Shown here: positions 10,085 through 18,707 of the stretch, in pieces
Layout: each line of letters starts with the position of its first letter
How positions within the stretch are numbered: position 1 is the first letter of the stretch
Source of the DNA: Paludibacter sp. 47-17
Lineage (GTDB): Bacteria; Bacteroidota; Bacteroidia; Bacteroidales; Paludibacteraceae
Reading direction: 5' to 3'
Length of the DNA: 64,000 bases
NCBI GenBank assembly: GCA_001898935.1
Contig: MKVT01000008.1
Span: 310,001-374,000, forward strand
Notes under the pieces: generated by a model
Databases searched by the model: none
What the model was told of the DNA's origin: nothing
The model's input: only the letters and a program-made list of their open reading frames with translations
Made by a program: the position numbers and the translations under genes

Positions 10085-11079
10085 TCGTGTCGTTGTATTG
10101 TACTTTTCCCGATTGTTTTCTTGATCAGGTGTAGCAGATATTGCATTTTAACTAATTGCTCCGCATCTTCTTTTCCCGGCAGCTCCATCGGTATGCGTTG
10201 GAAATTGGAGGCGATGCAGTCGCGTTTCAGATTGGCGGTTCCGAAACTGAGCAACACTTCCGGCCGTATGGCGTCGAAAAAGCCTGTCCCTATTTCATAA
10301 TCGGTATAGGGGAACGAAAACAAACCATCGTTCATCGAAAATTCCTTTTTAACCGTGCGTACACTTTCGAGCGTTTCCCTGATGCGTTCCTCCTGGCTAA
10401 GCGCCGGGAAATAGGGATGTGTTACCGAGTGTGCACCTACAGTAAATCCTTGTTGCCGCAAGCGATGTACCTGTTCGGTGGTTAAGTAGGGTTGTTCGTT
10501 GACCAGGTAGTGCTGAAAGTCGATCTCGGTTAACTCGTCCAGCAGCTGCTTTTGGCCTTCTGTGATGTTTTTTACATCCTGCGGCTGCCGGTATTCGATA
10601 CCGTAACGCTCACAGGCAGCTTTGACATCGTTTTCCAATGCTGTTGTTTTCGCGGTTAGTAATTGTTCGATCAGCAGACTCACCTTGAGCCGGTAAAACA
10701 TTGCCCGGTTGTCGATAAAGCCGGTGTTCAGAAAGAAGGTAGCCGGAATCCCCTTTCGCAACAGGATGGGAGCCACCACATCGTGCACCTGGCGCAAACC
10801 ATCGTCGAATGTAAGTATAAAATACCGGCCTTCGGGAAGCGATTCCCGTAACAAGATCTCGTACGATGCAGGCCGGTAGCGACGCAATAAAAAATCGAGC
10901 TGCTTTTCAAAAAGCCGCGTCGTTATAATAGGGTAGAGGTGTTTCAGATGAGGCAGGTCGACATCCGATACGGCATGGTAGAACGGCAACACCGTGCGCA
11001 CTCCCGTTAAGCGAATGAGCGACGACAGGGGAATAACCTGTACCGCTCCGGAAATGATATGTTGAAGTCGTTCTCTCAT
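10075..11079 (-). CDS. Polysaccharide deacetylase family protein
   Basis: This NodB-homology protein has the metal-binding motif ILTFDDGLRQVHD and, further on, GAHSVTHPYF with the His-x3-His metal ligands, as in carbohydrate esterase family 4. It lacks a signal peptide, which suggests a cytoplasmic or membrane-associated sugar substrate such as a polysaccharide precursor. Two starts are possible: ATG at 11077-11079 (MRERLQHII, used here) or GTG at 11113-11115, which adds 12 residues. It lies in the pheT operon between metY and the GNAT gene. Confidence 0.84.
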   Translation of the reverse strand: MRERLQHIISGAVQVIPLSSLIRLTGVRTVLPFYHAVSDVDLPHLKHLYPIITTRLFEKQLDFLLRRYRPASYEILLRESLPEGRYFILTFDDGLRQVHDVVAPILLRKGIPATFFLNTGFIDNRAMFYRLKVSLLIEQLLTAKTTALENDVKAACERYGIEYRQPQDVKNITEGQKQLLDELTEIDFQHYLVNEQPYLTTEQVHRLRQQGFTVGAHSVTHPYFPALSQEERIRETLESVRTVKKEFSMNDGLFSFPYTDYEIGTGFFDAIRPEVLLSFGTANLKRDCIASNFQRIPMELPGKEDAEQLVKMQYLLHLIKKTIGKSTIQRHEWL

Positions 11080-11126
11080 GATGGTGTACGTTGCAGTGAA
11101 CCACTCGCTGGTCACGCAGACCTTTC

Positions 11127-12362
11127 TCAGGCTTGCAGCGCCTGTTGTATGTCGTGCATCAGTTCATCCGCTTCTTCCAGTCCGACCGACAGGCGGATGG
11201 TAGTATCGTATACGTGCATCGCTGCTTTCGCTTCAGCGCTATAGTTGCCGTAGATGGTGGTGTAGGGATGAATGGCCAGCGTTTTATTGTCGAACAGATT
11301 GGTGGCCCTGTGGATGACTTTCAGTTGGTTCATCCAACGAAAACAGGCTTCCTGCGATGCCAGATCGAAAGTGAGCATGGCTCCCGGATGATCTCCGAAC
11401 TGTTTTTTGCTGATTTCATAAAACGGATTGCCGGGCAATCCACCGTAGGTAACACAGGTAACGCCTTCGGTTTTCTCCAGCCTGTGTGCGAGTTCGGTTG
11501 CAGTTCCGGAAGCGCGCCGGTAGCGCAGATCCATGGTTTCGAGCCCGAGTATTTGCATAGAGGCTGCCTGAGCCGGCATATAAGCACCCAGGTTACGGTG
11601 GATTTCTTTTTTCAGTTTGAAGGTGAAGGCATTGTTGCCCTGCTCGCCGGCCAGCCGCGCCAGACGTTGCGATTTCGACCAGTCGAACCGGCCATAGTCG
11701 AGAATAAGTCCGCCCATACTGGTGGCTCCTCCCGAGATATACTTGGTGCTCGACACTACTTCAATATCGATGCCCCAATCGCCCGCCCGGAATGCGCAGA
11801 ACGGTATAAGAGTGGTGTCGGCTACTACCGGTACACCCTTACGGTGTGCGATTTCGGCCAGTACCAGCAAATCGGCTACTTCCATCTGCGGGTTGGAAAT
11901 GATTTCCAGGAACAGGGCGGCTGTCGTGTCATCGATTGCTGCTTCCACTGCCGCAGGATTGGTGAGGTCGCAAAAACGGGTTTCCACGCCAAAATCGTTC
12001 AGCGTGGAAGTGAGCAGCGAATAGGTGTTGCCGAACAGATGCCGGGTGGTAACCACCGATGTGCCGCTTTTTACGATGGCAAAAAGGGCATTGCTGATGG
12101 CGGCCATTCCGGAGTTGAGTGCTGTTACACTATGCGCTCCGGTGATGGCTTTAACCTTCTCTTCGAAATAGCCGACCGTGGGATTGGAGATGCGTGAGTA
12201 TACATGCCCGGCAGTTTTTCCGGTGAAAGCCAGTTCCATGGCTTCGGCCGATTCGTATTCGAACGCTACACTGTTGTATACCGGCATGCTGATGGCACCG
12301 TGGGGGTCGCCGACCGCAAAAGGGGTATGCAGTGCTTTTTTGTTATAATCGTGTTGATTCAT
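11127..12362 (-). CDS. O-acetylhomoserine sulfhydrylase-type PLP enzyme
   Basis: This 411-residue Cys/Met-metabolism PLP enzyme shows the family pattern YSRISNPTVGYFEEKVKA, the PLP-phosphate segment ALNSGMAAI, VADTTLIPF, and the Schiff-base lysine in VSSTKYISGG. Closest fit is O-acetylhomoserine (thiol)-lyase, which makes homocysteine directly from O-acetylhomoserine and sulfide. It pairs logically with the MetA at 24675-25592, whose residue 111 predicts acetyl-CoA use. Cystathionine gamma-synthase or a gamma-lyase is the main alternative. It starts 4 bp after pheT. Confidence 0.85.
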   Translation of the reverse strand: MNQHDYNKKALHTPFAVGDPHGAISMPVYNSVAFEYESAEAMELAFTGKTAGHVYSRISNPTVGYFEEKVKAITGAHSVTALNSGMAAISNALFAIVKSGTSVVTTRHLFGNTYSLLTSTLNDFGVETRFCDLTNPAAVEAAIDDTTAALFLEIISNPQMEVADLLVLAEIAHRKGVPVVADTTLIPFCAFRAGDWGIDIEVVSSTKYISGGATSMGGLILDYGRFDWSKSQRLARLAGEQGNNAFTFKLKKEIHRNLGAYMPAQAASMQILGLETMDLRYRRASGTATELAHRLEKTEGVTCVTYGGLPGNPFYEISKKQFGDHPGAMLTFDLASQEACFRWMNQLKVIHRATNLFDNKTLAIHPYTTIYGNYSAEAKAAMHVYDTTIRLSVGLEEADELMHDIQQALQA

Positions 12363-12366
12363 TGAC

Positions 12367-14826
12367 CTAACGTAATTTAGCTCCCAGCTGCGTTTCGAAG
12401 TTGGTGAGCAGCTTCTTCATGATGGCTTCAATCTGACCGTCGGTAAGTGTTTTAGTCTCGTCCTGCAGTATAAAACTTACAGCATACGATTTCTTTCCGG
12501 CTTCCAGGTTTTTCCCTTCGTACACGTCGAACAGCGCCACCTCCTTCAGGAGTTTCTTTTCGGTGTCGAAGGCAATTTTTTCGATCTGAGCAAAACTTAC
12601 AGCCTTGTCGAGCAAGAGGGCTAAGTCGCGGCGTACCGCAGGGAAGCGGGGTATTTCACTGTAGCTTACCTTATGCTTGCGCAACTCTTTCAAAAGCTGG
12701 TTCCAGTTGATTTCGGCGAAATATACCGTTTGTTCCACATCCAGCTTCTTCGCGATGCGGGGATTCACAATTCCGTACACCGCCAACTGCTTGCCCGAAC
12801 GGGTAGTGAGCGCGATGGCCTGCGATAACAAATCGTTGCCGGTTTCGTGTTGAATAATAGTGCCCGGCCTGATCCCCAACCGGCGTAAAATATTTTCAAC
12901 ATAAGCTTTCAGTTCATATACGGACGTAGCTTGTTCCGGCACCGCCCACGATTGTGCGTGTTTGTCGCCGGTCAGCCAGATGCCCAGCCGGTAATCTTCG
13001 CTGTACGGTGCCAGCGCGTCCTCCTCCTTTTTATTTTCGGCATGGAAATAATAGCAATTTCCGAATTCGTACAACCTCAGATCGGCATTTTTCCGGTTGA
13101 TGTTGTGCGCGATGCTTTCCAGTCCGCCAAACAGTAAAGTCTGACGCATTACATTCAGGTCGTTGCTCAGCGCGTTGATTATTTTTACGCTATTCGATGC
13201 CGGATAGCTTTCCAGTCCTTCGTAATAGGCAGCTTTGGTAAGCGAGTTGTTCAGAATCTCGTTGAACCCCTGTGCTGTGAGCTGTTCCGAAATCAGTTGC
13301 TGCAGCTGATGACTGTCGGGGTGGCTGCCGAAGCTCAGGGTCGACATCAACTTTTCGCCGATTTCGATATTATTGTATCCGTAGATGCGCAGGATATCTT
13401 CAATTACATCCACATCACGCTCCACGTCGACCCGGTACAGCGGGATCCGGAGCCGGTACCCTTCGTCGTCGCTCGAAACGATCTCCATCTCCAGCGCCTT
13501 CAGAATCGTTTCAATGGTAGCGCGGCTCAATTCTTTCCCGATCAGCGCGTTGATTTTGCGAACCGTAACGTTTACTTCCTTCGGTTTGATTTCCTGAGGA
13601 TACACATCCACCACTTCGCTCGAAATCTCTCCGCCGGCCACCTGCCGGATCAGCATTGCACAGCGTTTCAAAATATAAATGGTATTCGACGGATCGCAAC
13701 CACGTTCGAAGCGGAACGAAGCATCGGTGTTTAACCCATGCCGGCGGGCCGTTTTACGAATGCTCACCGGATGGAAATAAGCACTTTCCAGAAATACGTT
13801 TTTAGTGGTTTCGGTCACGCCCGATGTTAATCCGCCGAACACCCCGCCGATACACATCGGACGATCGGCGTCGCAGATCATCAGGTCGGCGGCATTCAAT
13901 GTACGGTCGGTACCGTCGAGTGTTGTAAATGGCGTGCCTTCGGGCATCGTGCGAACACGCACCTGTTTACCGCCGATTCGGTCGGCATCGAACGCATGAA
14001 GCGGCTGACCCATTTCATGCAATACGTAATTGGTGCAATCCACTACATTATTAATAGGACGCAGCCCGATGGTAGTGAGAGCGTTTTTAAGCCAGTCGGG
14101 CGATTCGCCCACGGTAACATTCGAAATGGTTACCGCCGAGTAGCGCGGACACGCTTCCGGATTTTCGATGCTTACCGGAATCGTCAGCGATGTGTTCTGA
14201 ACCTTGAATTCATCTACCGTAGGCTTTGTGAGCTGGACCGATGGATCGACCAGGGCGAAATACGCTGCCAGGTCGCGGGCCACTCCGTAATGCGAAGCTG
14301 CATCTACCCGGTTGGGGGTAATATCTACTTCAATCAAATAATCGCTTTTAATATTGTAATATTCGCTGGCGGGCGTTCCCGGCACCGCATCGGCGGGCAG
14401 TACGATAATTCCATCGTGACTGGTACCAAGCCCGATTTCATCTTCGGCACATATCATCCCCATCGATTCCACACCGCGGATTTTCGATCGTTTAATGGTA
14501 AAGCTTTCGTCGCCGTTATACAATTTGGTACCCACTGTGGCTACCACCACTTTTTGTCCGGCAGCTACATTGGGAGCGCCGCAAACAATCTGGACGGGAT
14601 CGCCCGAACCCAGGTTTACCCTGGTTACATGCAGGTGGTCGGAATTCTCGTGGGCCATGCATTCGAGTACTTCCCCGATGACGATTCCTTCCAGACCGCC
14701 TTTGATGGTTTGTACTTCTTCCACGCTCCCTACTTCCAATCCGATGGAGGTTAAAATTTTACCCAGTTCCGCAGCAGGAAGATCAACATCGATATACTGT
14801 TTCAGCCAGTTGTAAGATATATTCAT
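12367..14826 (-). CDS. pheT: Phenylalanine-tRNA ligase beta subunit
   Basis: PheT forms the alpha2-beta2 synthetase that charges tRNA-Phe. All expected domains are present in 819 residues: the EMAP-like tRNA-binding domain (about 40-150, with VVIGEV/ENSDHLHVTRV type motifs), B3/B4 editing domain (about 210-380), B5 domain (about 400-475), the catalytic-like core and the C-terminal FDX-ACB anticodon-binding domain (from about 725, YSEIPRFPAVRRDLALL). pheS is not in this window, which is usual in Bacteroidota. It heads a run of six minus-strand genes with gaps of at most about 50 bp. Confidence 0.97.
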   Translation of the reverse strand: MNISYNWLKQYIDVDLPAAELGKILTSIGLEVGSVEEVQTIKGGLEGIVIGEVLECMAHENSDHLHVTRVNLGSGDPVQIVCGAPNVAAGQKVVVATVGTKLYNGDESFTIKRSKIRGVESMGMICAEDEIGLGTSHDGIIVLPADAVPGTPASEYYNIKSDYLIEVDITPNRVDAASHYGVARDLAAYFALVDPSVQLTKPTVDEFKVQNTSLTIPVSIENPEACPRYSAVTISNVTVGESPDWLKNALTTIGLRPINNVVDCTNYVLHEMGQPLHAFDADRIGGKQVRVRTMPEGTPFTTLDGTDRTLNAADLMICDADRPMCIGGVFGGLTSGVTETTKNVFLESAYFHPVSIRKTARRHGLNTDASFRFERGCDPSNTIYILKRCAMLIRQVAGGEISSEVVDVYPQEIKPKEVNVTVRKINALIGKELSRATIETILKALEMEIVSSDDEGYRLRIPLYRVDVERDVDVIEDILRIYGYNNIEIGEKLMSTLSFGSHPDSHQLQQLISEQLTAQGFNEILNNSLTKAAYYEGLESYPASNSVKIINALSNDLNVMRQTLLFGGLESIAHNINRKNADLRLYEFGNCYYFHAENKKEEDALAPYSEDYRLGIWLTGDKHAQSWAVPEQATSVYELKAYVENILRRLGIRPGTIIQHETGNDLLSQAIALTTRSGKQLAVYGIVNPRIAKKLDVEQTVYFAEINWNQLLKELRKHKVSYSEIPRFPAVRRDLALLLDKAVSFAQIEKIAFDTEKKLLKEVALFDVYEGKNLEAGKKSYAVSFILQDETKTLTDGQIEAIMKKLLTNFETQLGAKLR

Positions 14827-14855
14827 TGTTCAGACCTTTTTTTTGATAAGACCTG

Positions 14856-14863
14856 CAAAGATA
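14856..14863 (-). promoter_or_regulatory. Promoter -7 element for the pheT operon
   Basis: TATCTTTG on the minus strand lies 29 bp upstream of the pheT ATG. As the following gaps are tiny, this may be the only promoter for pheT, the sulfhydrylase and the deacetylase/GNAT/FkbH/carrier genes. Confidence 0.6.
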
Positions 14864-14890
14864 CACATTTTCGTTAAAAAAGCTGTTTTT

Positions 14891-14922
14891 TTTGATTTGA
14901 TAAAATTTATCTTCTATTTTTG
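14891..14922 (+). promoter_or_regulatory. Promoter for the acyl-CoA synthetase gene
   Basis: TTTG at 14891-14894 and TATTTTTG at 14915-14922 are separated by 20 bp, an excellent match to the Bacteroidota consensus. The start would be near 14929, 30 nt before the ATG. This excludes an in-frame TTG at 14920 as the start codon. Confidence 0.7.
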
Positions 14923-14958
14923 CACGGCTTTAAGATTTTAACAATCAACGGGGATATC

Positions 14959-16671
14959 ATGATACAACAAAACTTCATTCGTCTTTTCGAAGATGCTTTC
15001 CGGAAATACTGGGATCTTCCTGCTTACAGCAATTATGGTGAAGATCTGACACTTACTTATGCCGATGTGGCCAGCAAGGTAGCAAAGATGCACCTGCTGT
15101 TCGAGCAGTGCCAGATCAAGCCGGGCGATCGCATCGCCCTCATCGGACGCAACAATGCCAACTGGGCCATTGCCTATATCGGTACGGTTACTTATGGCGC
15201 GATTATCGTGCCCATTCTGCAGGATTTTAACTCCAACGATGTACATCACATTACCAATCATGCGGAAGCCAGGTTGTTATTTGCCAGCGATACGAACTGG
15301 GAAAACCTGGAAGAAGAAAAGCTGACGACGGTGGAAGCCGTTTTCTCGCTTACCAATTTCAACTGCCTGACGATTGTGAAACGGACCGGTGACGACGGAG
15401 CGTTGATTGCTCCTGCGTTCGACGAAGGTCAGCTGAAACACGATTTTATCAATTCCCTGTTTAAAGCCAAGTATCCCAACGGTTTTTACCGCGACCACGT
15501 GCGGTATATCGACAAGGACAATAAAGAACTGGTGTCTTATAACTACACTTCGGGCACGACCGGATTCAGCAAAGGGGTAATGACCAGCGGTAATGCCCTG
15601 GCCGGTAATATCATGTTTGCCATCGGAACCGGTATTATCAAAGAAGGCTATCGGATGATTTCGTTCCTGCCGCTTGCCCATTCTTATGGTTGTGCTTTTG
15701 AATTCCTTACCGCCACCTGCCTGGGTTGCCACATTCATTTTATCGGCAAAACCCCCTCCCCGAAAATACTATTGGGTGCCTTTGCGCAGGTTCGTCCGCA
15801 CGTCATTTTCCTGGTGCCGCTTATTATCGAGAAAATTTATAAGAAACAAATTCAGCCGCTCATTGCCAAGCCCACCATACGTTGGGTGCTCCGTATCCCG
15901 TTTCTCGATCAAACTATTTTGAACACCATCCGCAAGCGGCTTATCAATGCGTTCGGAGGCGAATTCGTACAGTTGGTGTGCGGCGGAGCTCCGCTCAATG
16001 CCGAAGTGGAAGATTTTCTGCAAAAAATCAAGTTTCCGTACACAGTAGGATACGGAATGACCGAATGCGCACCGCTCATCAGTTTCTCGCCGGCCGATCA
16101 GTTTATTCCCAAATCGTCGGGTAAAGTGATTCCCGTAATGGAGGTCAAGATCGACGATCCGGATCCGAATACCGGGATTGGCGAGATTTGCGTGAAAGGC
16201 GAAAATACAATGGCGGGTTATTATAAAAATCAGGAAGCTACCGCTATCATTTTCGATAAAGAAGGTTGGTTGCATACCGGCGACCTGGGTACGGTGGATG
16301 CCGAAGGGAATATATTCATCCGCGGTCGCAGTAAGTCGATGATCCTGGGAGCCAGCGGCCAGAATATTTACCCGGAAGAAATAGAAGCCAAACTGAATAA
16401 CATGCCTTTTGTGATGGAAAGTCTTGTGATCGAGAATAACGGCCGTTTGTATGCATTGGTTTATCCCGATTATGAAGCGGTGGATATGGAGAAACTCGAC
16501 CAGCAGCAGCTTGAAAAAGTAATGGAAGAAAATCGCCTGGCTCTCAATTCGATAGTCGCTTCGTACGAGTCGGTGGCCAAAATCAAACTCTACCCCAACG
16601 AATTCGAAAAAACACCCAAGAAAAGCATAAAAAGATACCTCTATCAGACTGCTTTTTCGAATGGTCAATAA
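14959..16671 (+). CDS. Long-chain acyl-CoA synthetase (AMP-forming)
   Basis: The enzyme activates fatty acids with ATP and CoA. The 570-residue protein has the AMP-binding motif YTSGTTGFSKGVM, the GYGMTECAPLI segment, the WLHTGDLG motif and the ILGASGQNIYPEEIE C-terminal hinge. There is no membrane segment. I chose the ATG at 14959, since the in-frame TTG upstream overlaps the promoter. It stands alone between the divergent pheT operon and a tiny lipoprotein gene with its own promoter. The exact substrate chain length cannot be read from sequence. Confidence 0.93.
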   Translation: MIQQNFIRLFEDAFRKYWDLPAYSNYGEDLTLTYADVASKVAKMHLLFEQCQIKPGDRIALIGRNNANWAIAYIGTVTYGAIIVPILQDFNSNDVHHITNHAEARLLFASDTNWENLEEEKLTTVEAVFSLTNFNCLTIVKRTGDDGALIAPAFDEGQLKHDFINSLFKAKYPNGFYRDHVRYIDKDNKELVSYNYTSGTTGFSKGVMTSGNALAGNIMFAIGTGIIKEGYRMISFLPLAHSYGCAFEFLTATCLGCHIHFIGKTPSPKILLGAFAQVRPHVIFLVPLIIEKIYKKQIQPLIAKPTIRWVLRIPFLDQTILNTIRKRLINAFGGEFVQLVCGGAPLNAEVEDFLQKIKFPYTVGYGMTECAPLISFSPADQFIPKSSGKVIPVMEVKIDDPDPNTGIGEICVKGENTMAGYYKNQEATAIIFDKEGWLHTGDLGTVDAEGNIFIRGRSKSMILGASGQNIYPEEIEAKLNNMPFVMESLVIENNGRLYALVYPDYEAVDMEKLDQQQLEKVMEENRLALNSIVASYESVAKIKLYPNEFEKTPKKSIKRYLYQTAFSNGQ

Positions 16672-16697
16672 GTTGGAAATCAAATAAGTAGATAATT

Positions 16698-16740
16698 GAA
16701 AAAAAATATTTGTAAAAAACCGAAAAAAATATTTGTAAAA
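16698..16740 (+). repeat. Two-copy AT-rich direct repeat
   Basis: The sequence GAAAAAAATATTTGTAAAA (19 bp) occurs at about 16698-16717 (with one extra A) and again at 16722-16740, just upstream of the -33 element of the small lipoprotein promoter. It may be an upstream promoter element or an operator; no protein is suggested by the sequence. Confidence 0.6.
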
Positions 16741-16743
16741 GTT

Positions 16744-16773
16744 TTTGCGGATTCAAAAATTGCTGTACCTTTG
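16744..16773 (+). promoter_or_regulatory. Promoter for the small lipoprotein gene
   Basis: TTTG at 16744-16747 and TACCTTTG at 16766-16773, 18 bp apart, precede the gene at 16826 by about 50 bp. Confidence 0.65.
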
Positions 16774-16825
16774 CATCGATTTTGAATTGCAAACCATATT
16801 GTCAAATTATTAAAGGTTTTAAAAA

Positions 16826-16996
16826 ATGAAAAAAGTAATTTTGTTCTTTGCTGTTGCTGCAATCTTCGTTGCTTGCGCACCTAAAGCTGCTGAAACTACC
16901 GAAGAAGTTGTTGATACTGTAGCTGTAGAAGAAGTTGTTGATAGCGTAGTAGTTGATACTACTGTTGTTGACACAACAGCTGTTGTAGCTCAGTAA
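16826..16996 (+). CDS. Small Val/Thr/Asp/Glu-rich lipoprotein
   Basis: This 56-codon gene begins MKKVILFFAVAAIFVAC, a short lipoprotein signal peptide with Cys17 in the lipobox FVAC. The mature part, about 40 residues, is almost entirely Ala, Val, Thr, Glu and Asp with repeats such as EEVVDTVAVEEVVDSVVVD and no positive charge after Lys20. It has its own promoter and is followed at 17023 by a strong terminator, so it is a self-contained transcription unit. Many Bacteroidota carry similar tiny acidic lipoproteins of unknown role. I do not know a function. An abundant cell-envelope component is one possibility, judged only from the strong-looking transcription signals. Confidence 0.8.
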   Translation: MKKVILFFAVAAIFVACAPKAAETTEEVVDTVAVEEVVDSVVVDTTVVDTTAVVAQ

Positions 16997-17022
16997 TCTG
17001 AGACAGCAATCAGAAAAAGATT

Positions 17023-17053
17023 AAGTCCGTTCTTGTAACGGACTTTTCTTTTT
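17023..17053 (+). terminator. Rho-independent terminator
   Basis: Perfect 9-bp stem AAGTCCGTT / AACGGACTT (17023-17031 and 17037-17045) with a 5-nt loop, followed by TTCTTTTTT. It ends the small lipoprotein transcript. Confidence 0.88.
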
Positions 17054-17061
17054 TATATACT

Positions 17062-17090
17062 TTTGATACCGGTATTTTTTTGTATTTTTG
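17062..17090 (+). promoter_or_regulatory. Promoter for hisG
   Basis: TTTG at 17062-17065 and TATTTTTG at 17083-17090 (17 bp apart) lie 27 bp before the hisG ATG. Confidence 0.6.
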
Positions 17091-17117
17091 CAGCTCACAA
17101 AAAGTAAATACAACAGA

Positions 17118-17969
17118 ATGTTACGAATTGCAGTACAAGCCAAAGGCCGATTGTTTGAAGAAACCATGGCCCTTTTACACGAAACAGGTATAAAGCTCGA
17201 ATCAGGGAAGCGGTTGTTGCTGGTGCCTTCCCGTAATTTTCCCATAGAAGTTTTATTTTTACGCGACGACGATATCCCGCAGTCGGTTGCCGACGGTGTT
17301 GCCGATGTTGGCATCGTAGGCGAAAACGAATACGCCGAGAAGAAAAAGCAGGTGTTGATTACCAAACGCTTGGGGTTCAGTAAATGCCGGTTGTCGCTGG
17401 CTATTCCCAAGGAGATGGAATACAAAGGTGTCGAGTGGTTCAACGGCAAGGTGATTGCCACTTCCTATCCGGCCATTCTGACCGATTTTTTAAATTTACA
17501 CCAGGTTAAAGCCGATATACATGTGATTACCGGTTCGGTCGAAATTGCTCCGGGCATAGGGTTGGCCGATGCTATTTTCGATATTGTCAGTTCGGGAAGC
17601 ACGCTGGTAACCAACCACCTGAAAGAAGTGGAAACGGTGATGAAATCGGAAGCCGTATTCATTGAGAATCCCGGCTTGACCGACGCAAAAAGGGTGATTC
17701 TGAACGAATTGTTGTTTCGCATCGAAGCCGTGAAGATGGCCGAAGATAAGAAATATGTGCTGATGAACGTTCCTACCGGTAATATTCATGCCATTACCGA
17801 GGTGTTGCCCGGCATTAAAAGCCCGACCATACTTCCCCTGGCGAAAGAAGGATGGAGTTCGCTGCATGCGGTGATCAGCGAGAAAGAATTTTGGGACATC
17901 ATCGGAAAATTGCGCACGCTTGGCGCCGAAGGTATTTTGGTAGTGCCCATTGAAAAAATGATTCTCTAA
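17118..17969 (+). CDS. hisG: ATP phosphoribosyltransferase, long form
   Basis: HisG catalyses the first, feedback-regulated step of histidine synthesis (PRPP + ATP). At 283 residues this is the long form that carries its own C-terminal ACT-like regulatory domain (about 210-283) and needs no HisZ. The conserved RIAVQAKGRL opening, the DVGIVGENEY segment and the PRPP-binding region DIVSSGSTLVTN are visible. The start is the ATG at 17118; an in-frame TTG lies inside the promoter. The other his genes are absent nearby; coaX follows after 12 bp. Confidence 0.96.
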   Translation: MLRIAVQAKGRLFEETMALLHETGIKLESGKRLLLVPSRNFPIEVLFLRDDDIPQSVADGVADVGIVGENEYAEKKKQVLITKRLGFSKCRLSLAIPKEMEYKGVEWFNGKVIATSYPAILTDFLNLHQVKADIHVITGSVEIAPGIGLADAIFDIVSSGSTLVTNHLKEVETVMKSEAVFIENPGLTDAKRVILNELLFRIEAVKMAEDKKYVLMNVPTGNIHAITEVLPGIKSPTILPLAKEGWSSLHAVISEKEFWDIIGKLRTLGAEGILVVPIEKMIL

Positions 17970-17981
17970 AGATGTTGCGGC

Positions 17982-18707
17982 ATGAATTTGTGTGTCGATC
18001 GGGGAAATACATTGGTGAAGCTGGCTGTTTTCGAAGGGGAGCGGTTGGTCTACGAGTCGGGCGCCGAAAAGCTTAGCGAGGAGCAGCTTACCTTAGTGCT
18101 GGACCGGTTTCCTGTGAAGCACTGCATTGCCTCCTCTACGGCTGTACTTCCCGGCTTTTTAGCCGCAAGTTGCGGGCAAAGAGGGATCGGTTTTCTGGAG
18201 TTGTCGCACCTCACTCCCTTGCCCTTTCGCAATGCATACAAAACGCCTGCCACCCTCGGAAAAGACAGGCTTGCCGGGGTTGCCGGCGCAATGACCCTGA
18301 AGCCGGCCACCGACGTGTTGGTCGTGGATGCGGGAACTGCTATTACGTTTGATTTTCTGGATGCGGACGGAGTGTACCGGGGAGGTAATATTGCCCCGGG
18401 AGTAGCGATGCGTGCCCGAGCGCTTCATGAGTTTACCAGCCGTTTGCCGCTGATCGATCTGTATACGCCCGGGGAGCTCCTGGGCGACGATACGCGTTCG
18501 GCAATTAATAACGGAGTTGTGTATGGTGCTGTATTCGAGATTGATGGCTATATAGATTCTTTAGTGCTAAAATATCCTAAACTTTCTACTTTTTTAACGG
18601 GTGGAAGTAGTTTTTACTTTGATAACAAGCTAAAAAATCGCACCTTTGCAGTCAAAAATTTAGTATTAACGGGTTTAAACAGAATTTTAAATTTTAATGT
18701 TCAATAA
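17982..18707 (+). CDS. coaX: Type III pantothenate kinase
   Basis: CoaX phosphorylates pantothenate, the first step of CoA synthesis. The 241-residue protein has the ASKHA-fold phosphate-1 motif in the variant form DRGNT (usually DxGNT), the GKDRLAGVAGA motif and the VVDAGTAITFD motif. The end overlaps the next gene by 11 bp. A hisG-coaX pair has no pathway logic, so this is likely an operon of convenience. Confidence 0.94.
   Translation: MNLCVDRGNTLVKLAVFEGERLVYESGAEKLSEEQLTLVLDRFPVKHCIASSTAVLPGFLAASCGQRGIGFLELSHLTPLPFRNAYKTPATLGKDRLAGVAGAMTLKPATDVLVVDAGTAITFDFLDADGVYRGGNIAPGVAMRARALHEFTSRLPLIDLYTPGELLGDDTRSAINNGVVYGAVFEIDGYIDSLVLKYPKLSTFLTGGSSFYFDNKLKNRTFAVKNLVLTGLNRILNFNVQ

Noticed and set aside
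11133-12197. 354-codon open frame antisense to the sulfhydrylase gene
   Set aside because: The opposite strand carries an unmistakable PLP enzyme; the translation here shows no family features.
16698-16740. Repeat as the start of a CRISPR array
   Set aside because: Only two A/T-rich copies with a few bases between them; no spacer pattern and no cas genes.
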